From: Gorsachius magnificus
Taxonomy: Eukaryota > Chordata > Aves > Pelecaniformes > Ardeidae
Length of the DNA stretch: 64,000 nucleotides
Assembly: GCA_034008185.1 (NCBI GenBank)
Contig: CM067084.1
Location: 16,326,385-16,390,384 of the forward strand
Reading direction: 5' to 3'
Under the pieces are notes generated by a model, which saw only the letters and a list, made by a program, of their open reading frames with translations, ran no database searches and was not told the DNA's origin. Shown here piece after piece: positions 48,738 through 61,649 of this stretch (its first letter is position 1; the number at the start of each line of letters is the position of its first letter). The translations under genes were made by a program, and so were the position numbers.

Positions 48738-51700
48738 TCTTGCTATGCAACACTTCCGTAGTCCATATTGCTACCAGGCTTCATCTACACCAGAGAGGAT
48801 AGAAACTGTTCCTGCACATCTCATGTCTCAAATGCCTTGTATTTTAACTCTTACCTTCAGGGCTCTCTCAAAGATCATCTTTATGATGCTTGCATAGCAA
48901 GGACTGACTAACCTATTTTGAGAGATTTCTATAAGATGGAAAACCTCCATTTCTACTACTTGTTCTGTAGTTCTTCCTTCTCTATCCCTCTGGGTACATT
49001 CATAGTGCATGCATGACCCTCCAGGCTGGGTGGCAGATGTGGTAGACAGAGTTCAGCTTATTGATTTTTAGCTGTCTCTAGTACAGATGTGTCTGCGTGA
49101 GGTCTGGCACAGCTAAGTTCCTATTTTCCTCCATTGCCTATAGCTCATTTAATTTAGTTTTTACAGAAAGAGCATTTTTCAATCAGTTTGCATCTGTTTA
49201 ACATGTGGCTATACAAAAACCTACTGTTGGTATGATGCCAGGGGCAGTCTTGGGGCAGGAAGGATACCTGGGAACCAGATGGGGCCAAGTATTTTTTAAG
49301 CCACTCTTGCCTCTAAAGAAATGCATTTAAGTTGAAGTTGAGTTTCACAAGATGTTCTCTGGCCAGCGATATCAGCTGAAGAGGCTCTTGCCCTGTCCAT
49401 CCCACTTTCTCCCAGCTGTCTCCCCAAACCACCAGTCACCATTGCACAGCTATTTGGGTGGCCATTTTGTAAGCCAGTTAGGAGAGGTGACCTGGCTTCG
49501 TAACTATATAACAACATTCCTCCCCTCCCACTCCCCCATAAGTCTTGCTTTAAAATGAGTTCTATTCCCTGACCAGGTTCACAGCACAGGATTATAAAAA
49601 GACAGGAAAAACAATCACCAGTAATCACCTGTCAGTATTTCTGTTAAGGAAATAAGTCTGACAACAGTTGTTCCTCCTCAATTTCGTTGCTTTCATTTCA
49701 GAATGGCATACCCAAACCCTTGTCTTTTTCCTCAATCGCTCAGTCCTGCCACATAATTTGAAAGAAATAAGTTATTACCTCTGCCTACAAGTCCAAGTCT
49801 TTCCTCGCTCAGGGAAGGCAGAGGGGGGACACATACGGGATACAGGGATGGGCAGACACAAACAAAAAAACCAGAATAAACCCCTCAATATCATCCCACT
49901 CAAACCTGAAGTCTCCATAGAGGTCTAATTTCCATGAAAAGCAGTTTCTAGCATGCTAGCTAGAAGTTGTTCATTTTTAATATTTATGCCACAGGAGGAC
50001 ACTTTACCAACAGTCACCAAAGGCTAACTAAAAAGCATTCAAGTTACCCCCCACATCCATCCTTTTTTCCCTGGCCATTCCTGGTTATACACAGACATTT
50101 TAAATCAGGTACTTATGGATATTACTAATCAGATGTAGTGGTTTGGCTGCCTGCCAGAATGTTTGAGTACAGTCAAATATGCTATGGATGGGACTTGGGA
50201 CATGTGAGCATATCTCAAGATATCTACAGTGTAGGAAGTTCACATCCAAGCTGGTCATCTTGATTCCTTTTGGAGTCAACAGAAGGAACATGCACTTGGC
50301 TAACACACAGTCCAACTCATCCCAAAGCAGATATCCAGCCCATCCTAATAAGCTTAGTTTGTTTATAGAGCTGATGCTTATAGAACTTGCCCACCCATAT
50401 AAAGGGCTTCAGGGGCTGGACATGGGCAGACAATAACAGTAAGATAGGCTTTTATTCTTCATCTTCAGAGTAAAAGTGGCAAAGACCGATCTGATATGAC
50501 AGAACTTTATAGTGGTATTTGGTTAAGTCGCCCAAGAACCCAAATATTCACCTGCCTGTCTCACTTCACTTGCTATTATCTCTCCATTTTCTTTCTAATC
50601 CACCTCTTTGCTCCCTCAGAGAAACAGTTTCTCCTCCAGTCTTGAAGCTAGACACCAAAGCTATACTAATGGCTTTCCAAGAGCACAGAGTATTCCATTA
50701 ATTTACCGCCTTGAGAGTTATTAAATACCAAACATAAATTTAGGCTCCTCTTTTAAAAACCAACAAACTGCAACTTAGTTTCAACTTTACTTCTCTTGCC
50801 AGGGCTAGAACAGCCTAAGGATGCCATATTCTATCGAGAGACCCAGAAACAACATATTCCCACTCTGGCAATGGTATTCACATTGCAATACAAGAGATGG
50901 ATAATCATCAAAGAACAAGATTTCCATTGCCCTTGAGTCCTCTCCCTTTCCCAGCTCTCTGCCCCTTCTGATGTTTTCCTGTGTGAGGGTGATTTGTCAA
51001 CATCCTGGTTGCCAGGATCATCGGTCCTGCCCCAGGACGTTTAGTCCATGCCCCAATTTGTCCGATTTCTTTTCTAGCCACTTCCTCTCCAGCAGACCCG
51101 TAACATCCCACGTTTTTGCATTTGGCCTTATGCTGCCTCCTCTCCATTGCATTTTTTTTTTAATTCTTCTTCTTCTCTGGCTAGGTTCCCTTTTTTCCAT
51201 TCCAAGCCAGAGGGCAGATAAGCAGTGACCTCTGTAGCTGGCACCAGGACCTCTCCTGCAGCTAGAGAGGAGCCAGCCCCTGTGCAGGAGGCAGCCAAGC
51301 TCCTTTCCCAGGAGAGGATATTCACCTCCTCGCAGCAGTTCCTCTCTGCTGAGAAGCTGAACAGAGTCAAGTCAAATCTAGATATTGATTAATCTTCTGT
51401 TTTTCTCTTCTCTTCTATGTGAATCTATGGCCTCTTTCTGTGAAGCACAGATTATCTCAAGAATGAGGTGGCTATAACAAAGGGAACTTTTTCCACGTTT
51501 TTTACCCTGAAGTACAAACTACATCTAGAAGAAACACATAAAAAATTCAGTTTATCAGATTAATAAGCTTTTAATTACTATTCTTATTACTTTTTTTTTT
51601 AAGTATCTGTAGACACTTAAGTGAGATGTATCAGAAGTATCGCAATAGTACAGCTGGTCAATTAATTTCTTGCAAGTATATTTGCTGTGAGATGTGTTGC

Positions 51701-52140
51701 TTTCAGTGAACAAGCATTCAAACATGTGTGTTCCTGTTTTTCAGCTAGGTTGCCTTTGTGCTATTTATGAACCCAGGGAAAGCAGGAAGCACCCTAAAAA
51801 TATATTTTCCTTGTCTTTAACATTCAAGATTAAAATTGAAGGAGGTCAGACTTGCATAGTTCTTCAAACCCATTTGTGAAACCACTATCAGAAACTCTGA
51901 CTGCCCTGCCCTACAGAACTGTGCAATACTGCCCTACCCCAAGCTACACAGCACGCTCCATGCGTGGCATTTTCATTTGAGCCACTCGGGCTGTGCGCTT
52001 ACCGTCCCTTGCAGGGCCTCAGTACATGCCCCAGGCAACGATGACCATTGCCATTTACACTGACTGTGGCTTTGGAAAGTACAAATTCAGCTCTGAATGA
52101 ATTGAAACGAAGATGTAAAGCTGACTCCTTGTGTGTCCAA
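48738..52140. other. Unique non-coding DNA
   Basis: No gene is recognised. The parts 49350-49500 and 50930-51370 are less AT-rich and give opposite-strand open frames up to 110 codons with no domain. A T run and CTT repeats lie near 51152-51180. Confidence 0.5.
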
Positions 52141-52146
52141 TACTCC

Positions 52147-52209
52147 TAATGCTTAAAAAAAAAAAAACCAAAACCAAAACAACAACAACCAAACAAACCA
52201 AAACCAAGC
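52147..52209 (+). repeat. A-rich low-complexity tract
   Basis: A run of 13 A is followed by CAAAA, CAA and CCAAA units. It may be an expanded retroposon tail, but no body is recognisable upstream. Confidence 0.75.
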
Positions 52210-55200
52210 CATGAGTACATTAGTAATGCTTTTGGTTTGGCATTCAGAGTCTGTATCACCCACAGGGCGCTGATTCTGTTATGATCTTAATTGCCTTCAA
52301 ATCCCCTTTTGATTTAAATAGAAAATGGAGACAATTATCTTTCAAGGCTTCTGGCTCTCCCCAGGTTTGTTGTTGTTTTTAACATGCAGCAGGACCTTCT
52401 GTTTCAAGGTTAATTTTGGCTTCACCCAGAGAAAACAGGTCACCGTGACATGTAGTGCTAGAGTTGCCCAGCTTCACACAAACTAAGTCTATGAATTATC
52501 TGCATTATTCTAGCCCTGTTTTGCCTCTTTCCCTGCAGACTGCAATAATATAACTGATTAGCACACGATAAATTCAGCCGCTATCAGGCCAAACAATTGC
52601 AAGGATTTTGCACAGGAGATGCTTTTTCAAAATTGATTTTAGCTGATAAACATAGGAATGCCCATGTAATCCCTGTAAGAGAGTGACGAATGGCACGTCT
52701 GAAGTGCCTGGTGTTGGCTTCCTGTCACAGGAATGCCACCCTCCCCTTGGCCAGGACTGCGATAAGCCCAACTATGTTTAGCAGCTTTCGCCAGCAGGCT
52801 GTATATCAGAACAACCCAAGCTGCCGTTTGACACATTGGGTGTCCTGTCAGCACAAGAGTGCTTTAACCTTTAGTTGGTCTGGCACACACTGTTAGCGTT
52901 AGAGCCACACATACATCTAGGTATGAGGAAAATGAGGAGGTGGGAGGGAGTTAAATATTGTTGTGAATTAAATAATGAATTGGTTTGAGGGAGCTGAGAC
53001 ACGCAAGTCTTGTGGTACTTCAGTAATGAGAATCGAGTTCATGTTTTTACTGATGTCGCTATAAAGTCCTGTGGGACTTACGGCTTCCAAGTTGTGGGAA
53101 ACAAACTTCTTCAAAACAGACAACCCTGGAAACCAAACTTAAAAGACAAAACAAGACAGAGACACAGTTTCCTTTACAGAAAAGCTGTCCTAGAAAAGTA
53201 AATTCTGCACTAATAGTCACAGAAACACAGAGACTTTTGAAACAAAAGCCCCCAACCTTTGAAAAATCACTCAAAAATGCATTTTCCTTAAAGCTGCAAG
53301 CACTGAAACAAAAGCATAACTGGGATATAATCTGCAAGCCCAGGGTGCTTCGCACTCAGAAATGTTCAAACCTCTAGACTTGTCAGCTGTTGGCATCTTA
53401 TTACCAAGGTCAATACCTTGAATGAAAACAAGAAACAACTTATATCAACAATAGGAATTAAGATAGAGGCTAAAAAATAACTGCAGTTCTTTCTTCTGTT
53501 GGTTAGAAGCAAGAGCTCCAAGAAAATTTCAAATCATATTTGGTCAGTAAGATCTACTTGACTAAAAGTTTATAAATTTAAATAAAATCCTATTTTTGAT
53601 GACCTAGATTAATTTTTGGAGTGCCTTGTTCTGCTATTCATAGATCTTAGATTTTGTTTCATTTTGAAATAAACCCTACTTCACATTTATTAAAGTAAAA
53701 TAAATTTTGGTAAAAATTGAAGAAGTATGAAGTGACCCGAAACCTTCTTCCTCCTTCCAAAACTTTGGACACCTTTGCTTCTGTCACAATTCAGGATTTA
53801 ACGTAACAACACGTATAGTAGATTAAAAAAAAAAACCTGAAAAACTCTATTTGCAATAAGTAGCTTCTAAATACTGGGAAATAAAAGAGAAGCTAAAGAA
53901 CTTGGGGATTTCTCCTAAGGGAGACAATAAATAAGCAACAATGAGCAAAGGGACAATAAAAACCTAGTTGTCCAATATGATCATTCTTTCTGTGACTAAA
54001 AAAACAGAACACGGTGCCAATTGACACCGGTATATGAATTTAAAAATTTAATGTTAAAGGCAAAATCCAGAATAAATTAAATAGGGGTATCTAGAGCAAA
54101 ATTAAGATTTACAACTGAATCATGACTGATAGAAAAGATGCAGATGTAGGATTAAGATAGTCTCAGATACTCCCTATCCTCCATTAACTTTTAAGAGAAA
54201 GACACATGCAAAACTAGCAGAAAGACTCACATCCAGGTGCCAACCAGAGATGCAGTAGACGATTCGTAAGTATGAGAAAAATGTTACACTCCCTCCACTG
54301 AAATACAATTGCTGAGGAGCAATCAAAGTATGAGAGTCAGACATCAAAGAAAAAAAATACTCAACAGGCTAAAATAAAACCGTATATGGGGATACACACT
54401 ATAGTCAAGTAACAAGAATCGTTATGCTGGAGTTTAAAGGCAAGGGAAAAAAAAAAAAATAAAAGGAAAAGCCAATGTCTAGGAATCAACCACTGACCTG
54501 GAAGACAGCACTTTAATGATGACAATGCTGTTGTTACACTTTCATGCAGCATTAAGCACATAATTCATGAAGGTCAGGTGAGTTTCAGGTTAGAATAATG
54601 TCAAGACAAGAGCAGAGCACACTTACAGTAATTGGCACATTGCAGAGGTGATGCAAGTAGGCCCATTCCAAGCATTTCTTCAGAAAGAGTGGGAAAGAGT
54701 CACCAATAAAAGCAAATTTAAAATTTTATGACAGCAAATTTACACTACCCGAATCGGCAACTGCAGGATTTTGCCAAAGACAACAGCACAGCTATGTCAG
54801 GTCAAAATCGAACATCTCAGGCCTAGGCATCACATGCTAGCCAATACGGCCAAGAGTATCTGCGACACAACAAGCAGTTATGGTTGAAGGGTGTGGGAGT
54901 AAGCAGGAGAGATACAGAATTAAAATAAACAGCATTTTTAACAGATGAAAGAGCAAAGATCTTCTCACTGCAAACCATAAACTGTTTATCTCCTTATTAC
55001 AGAGGACCAACCAGATTTTGAGGAACTTGACCTCACTACAGTGACTAGAATCAGCACAGCAATGAAGCAGGCTTGGTTTTGCACTCTGCTTTTTCAGAAA
55101 GCTGACTTTGGCGTCTGCTCAGTGGCCCAGATATGGGAATTCAAGCATATCACATTTTACTATACGAGAACAGTTAATTAATGAGGCTGAAAACAGATGT

Positions 55201-57780
55201 TGGAAGACTTTCAACATAGTACTAAAGAAAGCTGCAAGGGTGTACAGCAACTATTCCTAAATCTAAAGTTTGCACAGGGAGAGCTTTGCATCTTGGAACA
55301 GTAATGCCATATCTCCAGCATTATTAGATCTCAACAGAGAAAGGCATATCCCAGAAAGCCAAAACCTATGACAGCCATCAAGTGAAGGACCTCTTCAAAC
55401 CACTACTACTTGTGTAAAATTATATGCTGGAGAACAGTCCATGTGAAATAGCGATTTATAGCTTTGCTGTTCACTTCACATGACTGTTCTGTGACATTTG
55501 TAGGGATGCAATAAGGCACAATGATCTTTTTGAGATGCAATCCATATATACTCAAGCTCATCTGTGGCTTTTAAAGCTCACTTGCAGGGAGGAGAGGCAG
55601 TAGTGAGCTGCACAATTACAAACACAGAATCACCGTAAGCATTCTCTAAGATGTAGCTGCTCACAGGCAGGGGGAAGGTTTGGGTTGCACTCATATGGAG
55701 CTACAAGGAGGACACTTCTGGAGCAAAGCCTCTGGCAGTAGTAGAAGCTATCCAGATAGAGAGAGGCACATTTGAAACACACAGTGTTTATAAAGTCTCT
55801 TTCTTACCAACTTTAATGCTATTTGACAAGTCCCCCCACCTCCACCAGTGTGTTGGCCTCCACAAATATTTCTGAAAACATTTTAGAATAAATTCACAGC
55901 TCTGTATTCTGACCCCTTGGAATTTGCTAAGAGTGTTTTAGCAAAGAAACCAACAGTGTTGCTGCATGACAATTAAATTTTTTAAAAAGGGGTAAGAAGC
56001 TCTGCAGAGCTGAGTGTTGATCCGTTTCTTCTTTGACTGCAGTTTGGGGATTTTTGCCACTGAAATTCCAGGACTAGAACTCAGCCATTTCACTTCTGAA
56101 CAGTCTACCTTAAGGTTACTATCATTCCCTTCTCAATTTTGGTGCAGATCATAAACATCTCTTAAATCAGCACCAGATACTTCTCTTAAATCAGAACGAA
56201 ATTAAATTCTTGGAATTAGTATGCTTTCCCCTGAAAACAATGAATTTACAATTTACTTTGTTTCTTTTTTTCTTTCCTCTTATAGTAAATCTTTTTCTTT
56301 CATGCTCCCAAACCAAACAGGCTGAGTTTTCCCCATGGACCATTGATGGTATTAAAGTGGACTGTTCAGCAGCTGTGCCCTACTGCCTGCCCTATCGATT
56401 GGTTTCTCACATGGCTCTTAATAGGTTTATTGATATTTTGGATTCATTTTGTCCTGATTTTTGTCAATCTTCACGTTTTCACAGTCAGGTTCCATTTTGC
56501 TTGAGGAATGTATGCAATTAGCCCAGCTCTTAACAGCCAAGTTCTTTTACTAATGATTTAGCGAGTGGCTTTATCTACCCAGCTTCTTTTCCTTTTCTAT
56601 TGTTTCTTTGGTTTGGTTGTTTGGGGTTTTTTTGTTTTGGTTCATGTATTAAGATAGGATCTGTGTATTATCTGCTGATTTCTGAATGCAAGCAGCTTGG
56701 TAGCAAACTATCTCCAAACTAGTTTTTGTTCTTTTTGTGGATCTCACTCTGCCATTCTTGTTTGACAATAGTTTAAAACCTATTTGTGTATTTGTTAGAC
56801 ATTTTAACATTATGAATTATGAAATCCTTTGCTGGCATTAACTGACACAGCATTAATGTTGTTACAAAGTAATGGTGCTTTACTTCAGCCAAAGATTAGT
56901 TTCTTTGCTTTTAAGAAGAAAGGCTAGCAAATAAATGTGTTTAAGTCTGAACTGGTACTCATTGAAAAGCCTTACTGAAAGGCAGAAAATAGATCCAATG
57001 AAAATATCTGCCTCTAAGCTTTCAGGGCCTATTGAAATTGTGCAGCTTCTGGAACCTCAACAAATGACAAAATACTAAATGGGTTTACTGACAAATATTA
57101 TGCTACAAAACATTTTAAAGTTTCTCATATGTTGATTATTTCCATTGATTTTGGATAATTTTCACTATTCATGTGGTGTTCTATCTGGCTTGATTTGGAA
57201 GAATTAACATATTGTTCATCTTAAACTTTGTTTTCTTGATATAAGAATCAACCTCATTTGTAAACCTTATTTTCAGTTACTCTTATGACCTTTTTCCAGG
57301 ATGCTACTTCAAGTGCTATATTGCTTTACATTTTTCATACAACCTCGCTGTTTAGTTTTATGAGACTATACCTACTGTTCATTTACAAACTTACGGTAGC
57401 AAGGTGCTTTGCAATATCAAAGTTTTTAAATCATATATAACTTGTAGATTAAAGCAAAACAAAACCAACTCTACCTTTCCACTGTATTAAATATCTACAA
57501 AAGGATACGATACTTTAAATTCACACAAGGAACAGGGCAAACCACAACGTACAGTATCAATGCATAACCAAGACATAAGAATCATTTTTTCCATGTTATT
57601 AATAAAATTTGTAATCAAATTAATTTACCACAGACAAATAACAACCTGCCTGACTCCAGACTTTTTTAGAAATTCTCTCGGTACTTCACAGATAGGTTCA
57701 CTGCAAAAAGGAAGGCCTTATTTTCTTAAATAAGATCAGAAATCTCAGTGTAACTTTTGTAATTTTGAATAGTGATGGAG
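52210..57780. other. Unique AT-rich non-coding DNA
   Basis: No gene is recognised. Open frames stay under 105 codons. 56600-57480 is notably T-rich on the plus strand. Confidence 0.5.
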
Positions 57781-57831
57781 CAAAATCCCCCATGAAGTCA
57801 ATAGAAATTTTACTGCTGATTTGGTCACATT
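57781..57831. repeat. Ancient amniote interspersed repeat fragment
   Basis: The strings 'caaaatcccccatgaagtca', 'atagaaattttactgctg' and 'atttggtca' follow the recurrent block aactcccattgaagtcaatgggagttttg, then gcaggatttggccc. Several pieces match in order. It is clearly diverged. Confidence 0.5.
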
Positions 57832-59232
57832 TTCATCCTAGTATCTGCAATATTTCAGCAGGGTCCAAGAAAAAACACAGAATTTTTTATTTATGAAAGA
57901 TAAACTTGTGGAAACTAAAGGCTTTATAATTTGCACCATAGAGTCATTAAACATATTTCTAGAAGCCTGACATTTAAGCTAACTAATAAATTAGGGAAAG
58001 CATCAGACTAAGATAGCACTCTGAAGTTTTCACTTGAAAATAACAGATTTGAAACTGCCTATGTGCTCATTCACTTAGTAGGCATTAATGTTGGGGTGCC
58101 TTCTTATTCCTAGAGTAGGCCACAATTAAGAAATCAGAGGTTTAACAACATTAAGATCTTTTTCTGTGTTTTTTTTTTTTTTAACTTTACAGCTTTTACA
58201 AATACGACATCAGTCCATTTCAAATAAGTGTTTATGCACATAATCATATTATTTTCACTATCATCCTCCATGTTTCTTAGACAACCCATCTGCTTTTACG
58301 TAAACAAAATTCTTCAGCATAGGCACTGCTCAACATCTGGCATAACAAAACCCTAATTGTAAATGAGGCCTCTGGGGTCTCCTGTAAAACAGATTAAAAT
58401 ATATTTGTGAAAGTAACATTTCTTCAGGTGTTCCTCAAACAGCAGAGGACAGTAATACAATTTTTTTAGAAGTAACATACATGTTTCTGGAAAATAGGTC
58501 CACCTGTAAGTTACATTTATACATTGAGTTTCTTTGATTTTTAGCTGAGTTGGACCCAAGACTGTGTCTGCCTTTTGTTTACGCAGCAGGATTAGAACAG
58601 GAGGATAAATCAGGGGTTCTTGGCTGGCTGAGGATTATAGAAATAACAGAAAGACCTCATAAAACCAGATAGCATCCTGCTTCATATTTGCAGCTCCAAA
58701 AAGCTAATGTTTGGCAGGCACACACTGTGGTGAAAGCTTCCTTATTTGGGAAGAAAAAAGCAGTAATACTAAAGAGGCCAAGAGAGAAGCAGTGTGCTCT
58801 GAAAAGACTTAAATTCAGATAAGATAAAGTAGGCATATATTAACTGGGCAAGCATCAAACTGATGGTTTGATAACCACTACTTCCAACAGAAGAGTTTGG
58901 ACTCTCTGAAACGTGGTTTCAGTCTGTTTTTATTAGAGAGCAATATTTGATATCTGAACACAGAGTGTTCAAGCTTCCTTCCCCTTTGAAGCCTGGAGTG
59001 TTATGGCTGCACACAGGCAGGGAAGTAGAGAACCTCCCATTCCCTTTGGTCAGCAGCACCTCACTCGCAAGCCAGGAAGGAAGCAGTTCCAGCTGCCGGT
59101 CAATAAGCATCTGCATTTTTCTGGAAAGCTCTATGCTCTAAAAATGCACCAAATGTGCAAAGAATAAGGGCCAGCATTCAATCTGTGTCATGCTGGAAAA
59201 CTACCTGCCATTTAATGGAAATCAGGGCCCCA
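57832..59232. other. Unique AT-rich non-coding DNA
   Basis: No gene is recognised. A T run (about 14 nt) lies near 58171-58184. The string 'caggggttcttggctggc' at about 58612 looks a little like a hAT end but has no partner. Confidence 0.5.
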
Positions 59233-59828
59233 GAAAAATCATAGGACTGAACAGGGCCTCTAAAAAGTCACCTGGACTGCTGCTTTACTGTGAGGTAACA
59301 TCAGCTATACCTATGCCATTCCTGACCAACAGTTGCTTAATCTGTTCTCAAAGGCCTCCCATGACAGACAGTCTGCAGGGCTGTCTACTCCAGTGATCCA
59401 CCACCACATTAGGTTTTGCAAAGTCTAACCCAAGTTGTCTTTGCTGCAGTTTCAGCCCTTAGAACTTACTGTCCTCCTACCCCACGCAAATGTGGGGAAA
59501 AGTCACCCTCTGCCATTGCAGTAGCCTTTTAATAGACAACAACTACACTGGTGATCCCAGTATTTCCTAGATTAAGCAGTTTCAAGTGCTTTGACCTTTT
59601 TTTGTAGGTCATGGTTTCTAGACTTGTGATCATTTTTGTTGCCCTTGTCTGGAACCCCTCCCATGCGCCCACTTCTGCTTGAGGTGCAAAACGCCAAACC
59701 TGACACACTTCTAGTCAAGATGGCACCATGCTTAGTGGAACAGGGATACCTCTCCCATGTTGCATAGTCTACTCTTGCTGTTATGGCCCAGCATGAAAAG
59801 TCCTTTTTTGCAACAACAGTTGCAACAA
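59233..59828 (-). mobile_element. Long, old CR1 LINE fragment
   Basis: Nearly 600 bases follow a CR1 in antisense: 'aatcataggactgaacaggg' at the left, 'tgctgcagtttcagcccttag' near 59447, 'ggtcatggtttctagacttg' then 'tgatcatttttgttgccctt' near 59608-59646, and 'gcttagtggaacagggatac' then 'ttttttgcaacaacagt' up to about 59828. These correspond, in antisense, to the 3' UTR and the C-terminal coding part of CR1. Stops and indels are frequent, so it is far older than the copy at 29645. Confidence 0.85.
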
Positions 59829-61622
59829 AATAGTATTAGTACAAACCAGTTCTTTTCAGACAAAAGGAACAAGCAGATGAACTCAGACAGAGATTTGTAT
59901 ACAAACAGATAGGTGCTACATTCTCACACTACCCAGAGACATCTGTAGTAAAAATACTTCCCATTCACTTGCCCAACTCAAGTCTTCCCAGAGGTCACAA
60001 GCCACATCTATTAGCCAGCTGCAGGAATCCCACCCTGGGATCTGATCCAATCTATTCTAGTCGTAGTTCAAATACTGTGAAAACTACATGGCATTACAAT
60101 GAAGACAAGGCTTCCTTGCATGTTTTCAGACAGAACTCATCTTTTGCGTGATTATATACTTATGAATATAGATCCTTTGTGGGTCAACTGAACTTTATAC
60201 ATTTGAGACCTCTAATTGAGTTCCAGGTGGATTTTGTAAAATTTTCACCAGATGACTTAAAAACCCTAGATCCAGTACATCTTTTTTGGTAAGAGCATCT
60301 TAGACGTTAAAACCTAAACTCAAACAGAAATTGAAGATAAATACATTCTTGCAAATCCCCCGCCCAAATATTTTGGTAGCTGGGATTTAGGACGCTTGCA
60401 GAAAAAGACAGTATACCATATTTAGACTATATTCTGTTGTGCTGAAGAGGTTCTACAGGGATGCCAACACCTTGCAGATCTCTGATACATTGCAAAATAC
60501 TGTATCTTCACAATATAACCCTTGGCTTCTTATCTCCACATTTGCTTGCTGCAGACCCACTATCTACTTGTTTGGTGTCTTCAGGAGATACAGGGAGGCT
60601 GAAAAGGATTGGCAAAGCTCGGGGCGGGGCAGGAAAATCTGAAGCTGTGAGCCGGGGTAAGACAGATTGGGTTCTTGCGGCAGTTTATTTATGTAAGTTT
60701 TGCTGCTGGGATGAGCTTATATACAAACAAACATTACCAGGACTGACTTAAGGGCTGACTACTTTTTATACTCACACAGCATTCAACAAGAGCTAGAACT
60801 TGAAGGCTGATTTATTTTTGTTTTCTTCCCCTATAGCAAAAGGTCTCCTGAAAAGACAAATAGGCCATGGATTGTCCCTTTTGGAGTCCACAGTCACTTT
60901 GGTTAAGCTGGACACACTGAAGTAGCTGGTAGAGAGAAGAACCAGTTAAATCTGTCTCTAAATTTCAGTTAACTCAACCTGTGTTTTGGTTCAGCAAAAA
61001 ACCTCTAAGTGTTATTGTAGAAAACTGCAGCAACAAAAAGTAAATTTGGAACAGATTTTCTGAAGTGTTTCTAATGCATCTAACCTTTTCTCCCATAAAG
61101 CTGGTAGGCATATTTCTCACACACAGAGAAACAAGCATATGCATACGAATGCTTATATGTAACTTCAAGGAGAAGAGAAGTATATAGTTCCCTAATTGTT
61201 TTCAAAAGCCACAAATGATCCTAAATATCTTCTAAACAGATCTGACTGAATGCCTTCATAAGATCAAAGTTCAGTTGCGTACTCTTGAGCTAACTTACTG
61301 TGTCATAAAACTTCAGATCAAAAGTATTTAGAATAATAAAAGCAGAGGACTAGAAAGAATAGAAAGGATTACAGCTCGTGATAATGCACCTACTAATGTG
61401 TCAAATGGAAAAGTCCAGCATTTATTTATTTCTAAAGAGCCTGGAAGCAATTATTAAAGCTGAAGAGCTGTGGTTTTAATGAATGTGGAAAATTATTACA
61501 TGTCAAAGATCCAAATCCATTACTTTAGGATATTAATTAAACCAATCATTTGATTAGAATTGCTTCAAGCAAAAGCCTAAGTAGAAAATATTTGAGAAAA
61601 GCAAATGTATAATCTATAAATT
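59829..61622. other. Unique non-coding DNA
   Basis: No gene is recognised. A small GC-rich string (ggggcggggc, near 60620) resembles an Sp1 box inside two overlapping short frames. It is isolated. Confidence 0.5.
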
Positions 61623-61649
61623 AAAAAAAGAAAAAAAAAAAAAAAAAAA
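61623..61649 (+). repeat. Poly-A tract interrupted by one G
   Basis: Seven A, one G, then nineteen A. The DNA upstream is not a recognised retroposon, so this is listed as simple sequence. Confidence 0.9.

Noticed and set aside
58605..58635. hAT left end ('caggggttcttggctggc')
   Set aside because: No partner terminus or target duplication, and the match is only about 10 bases.
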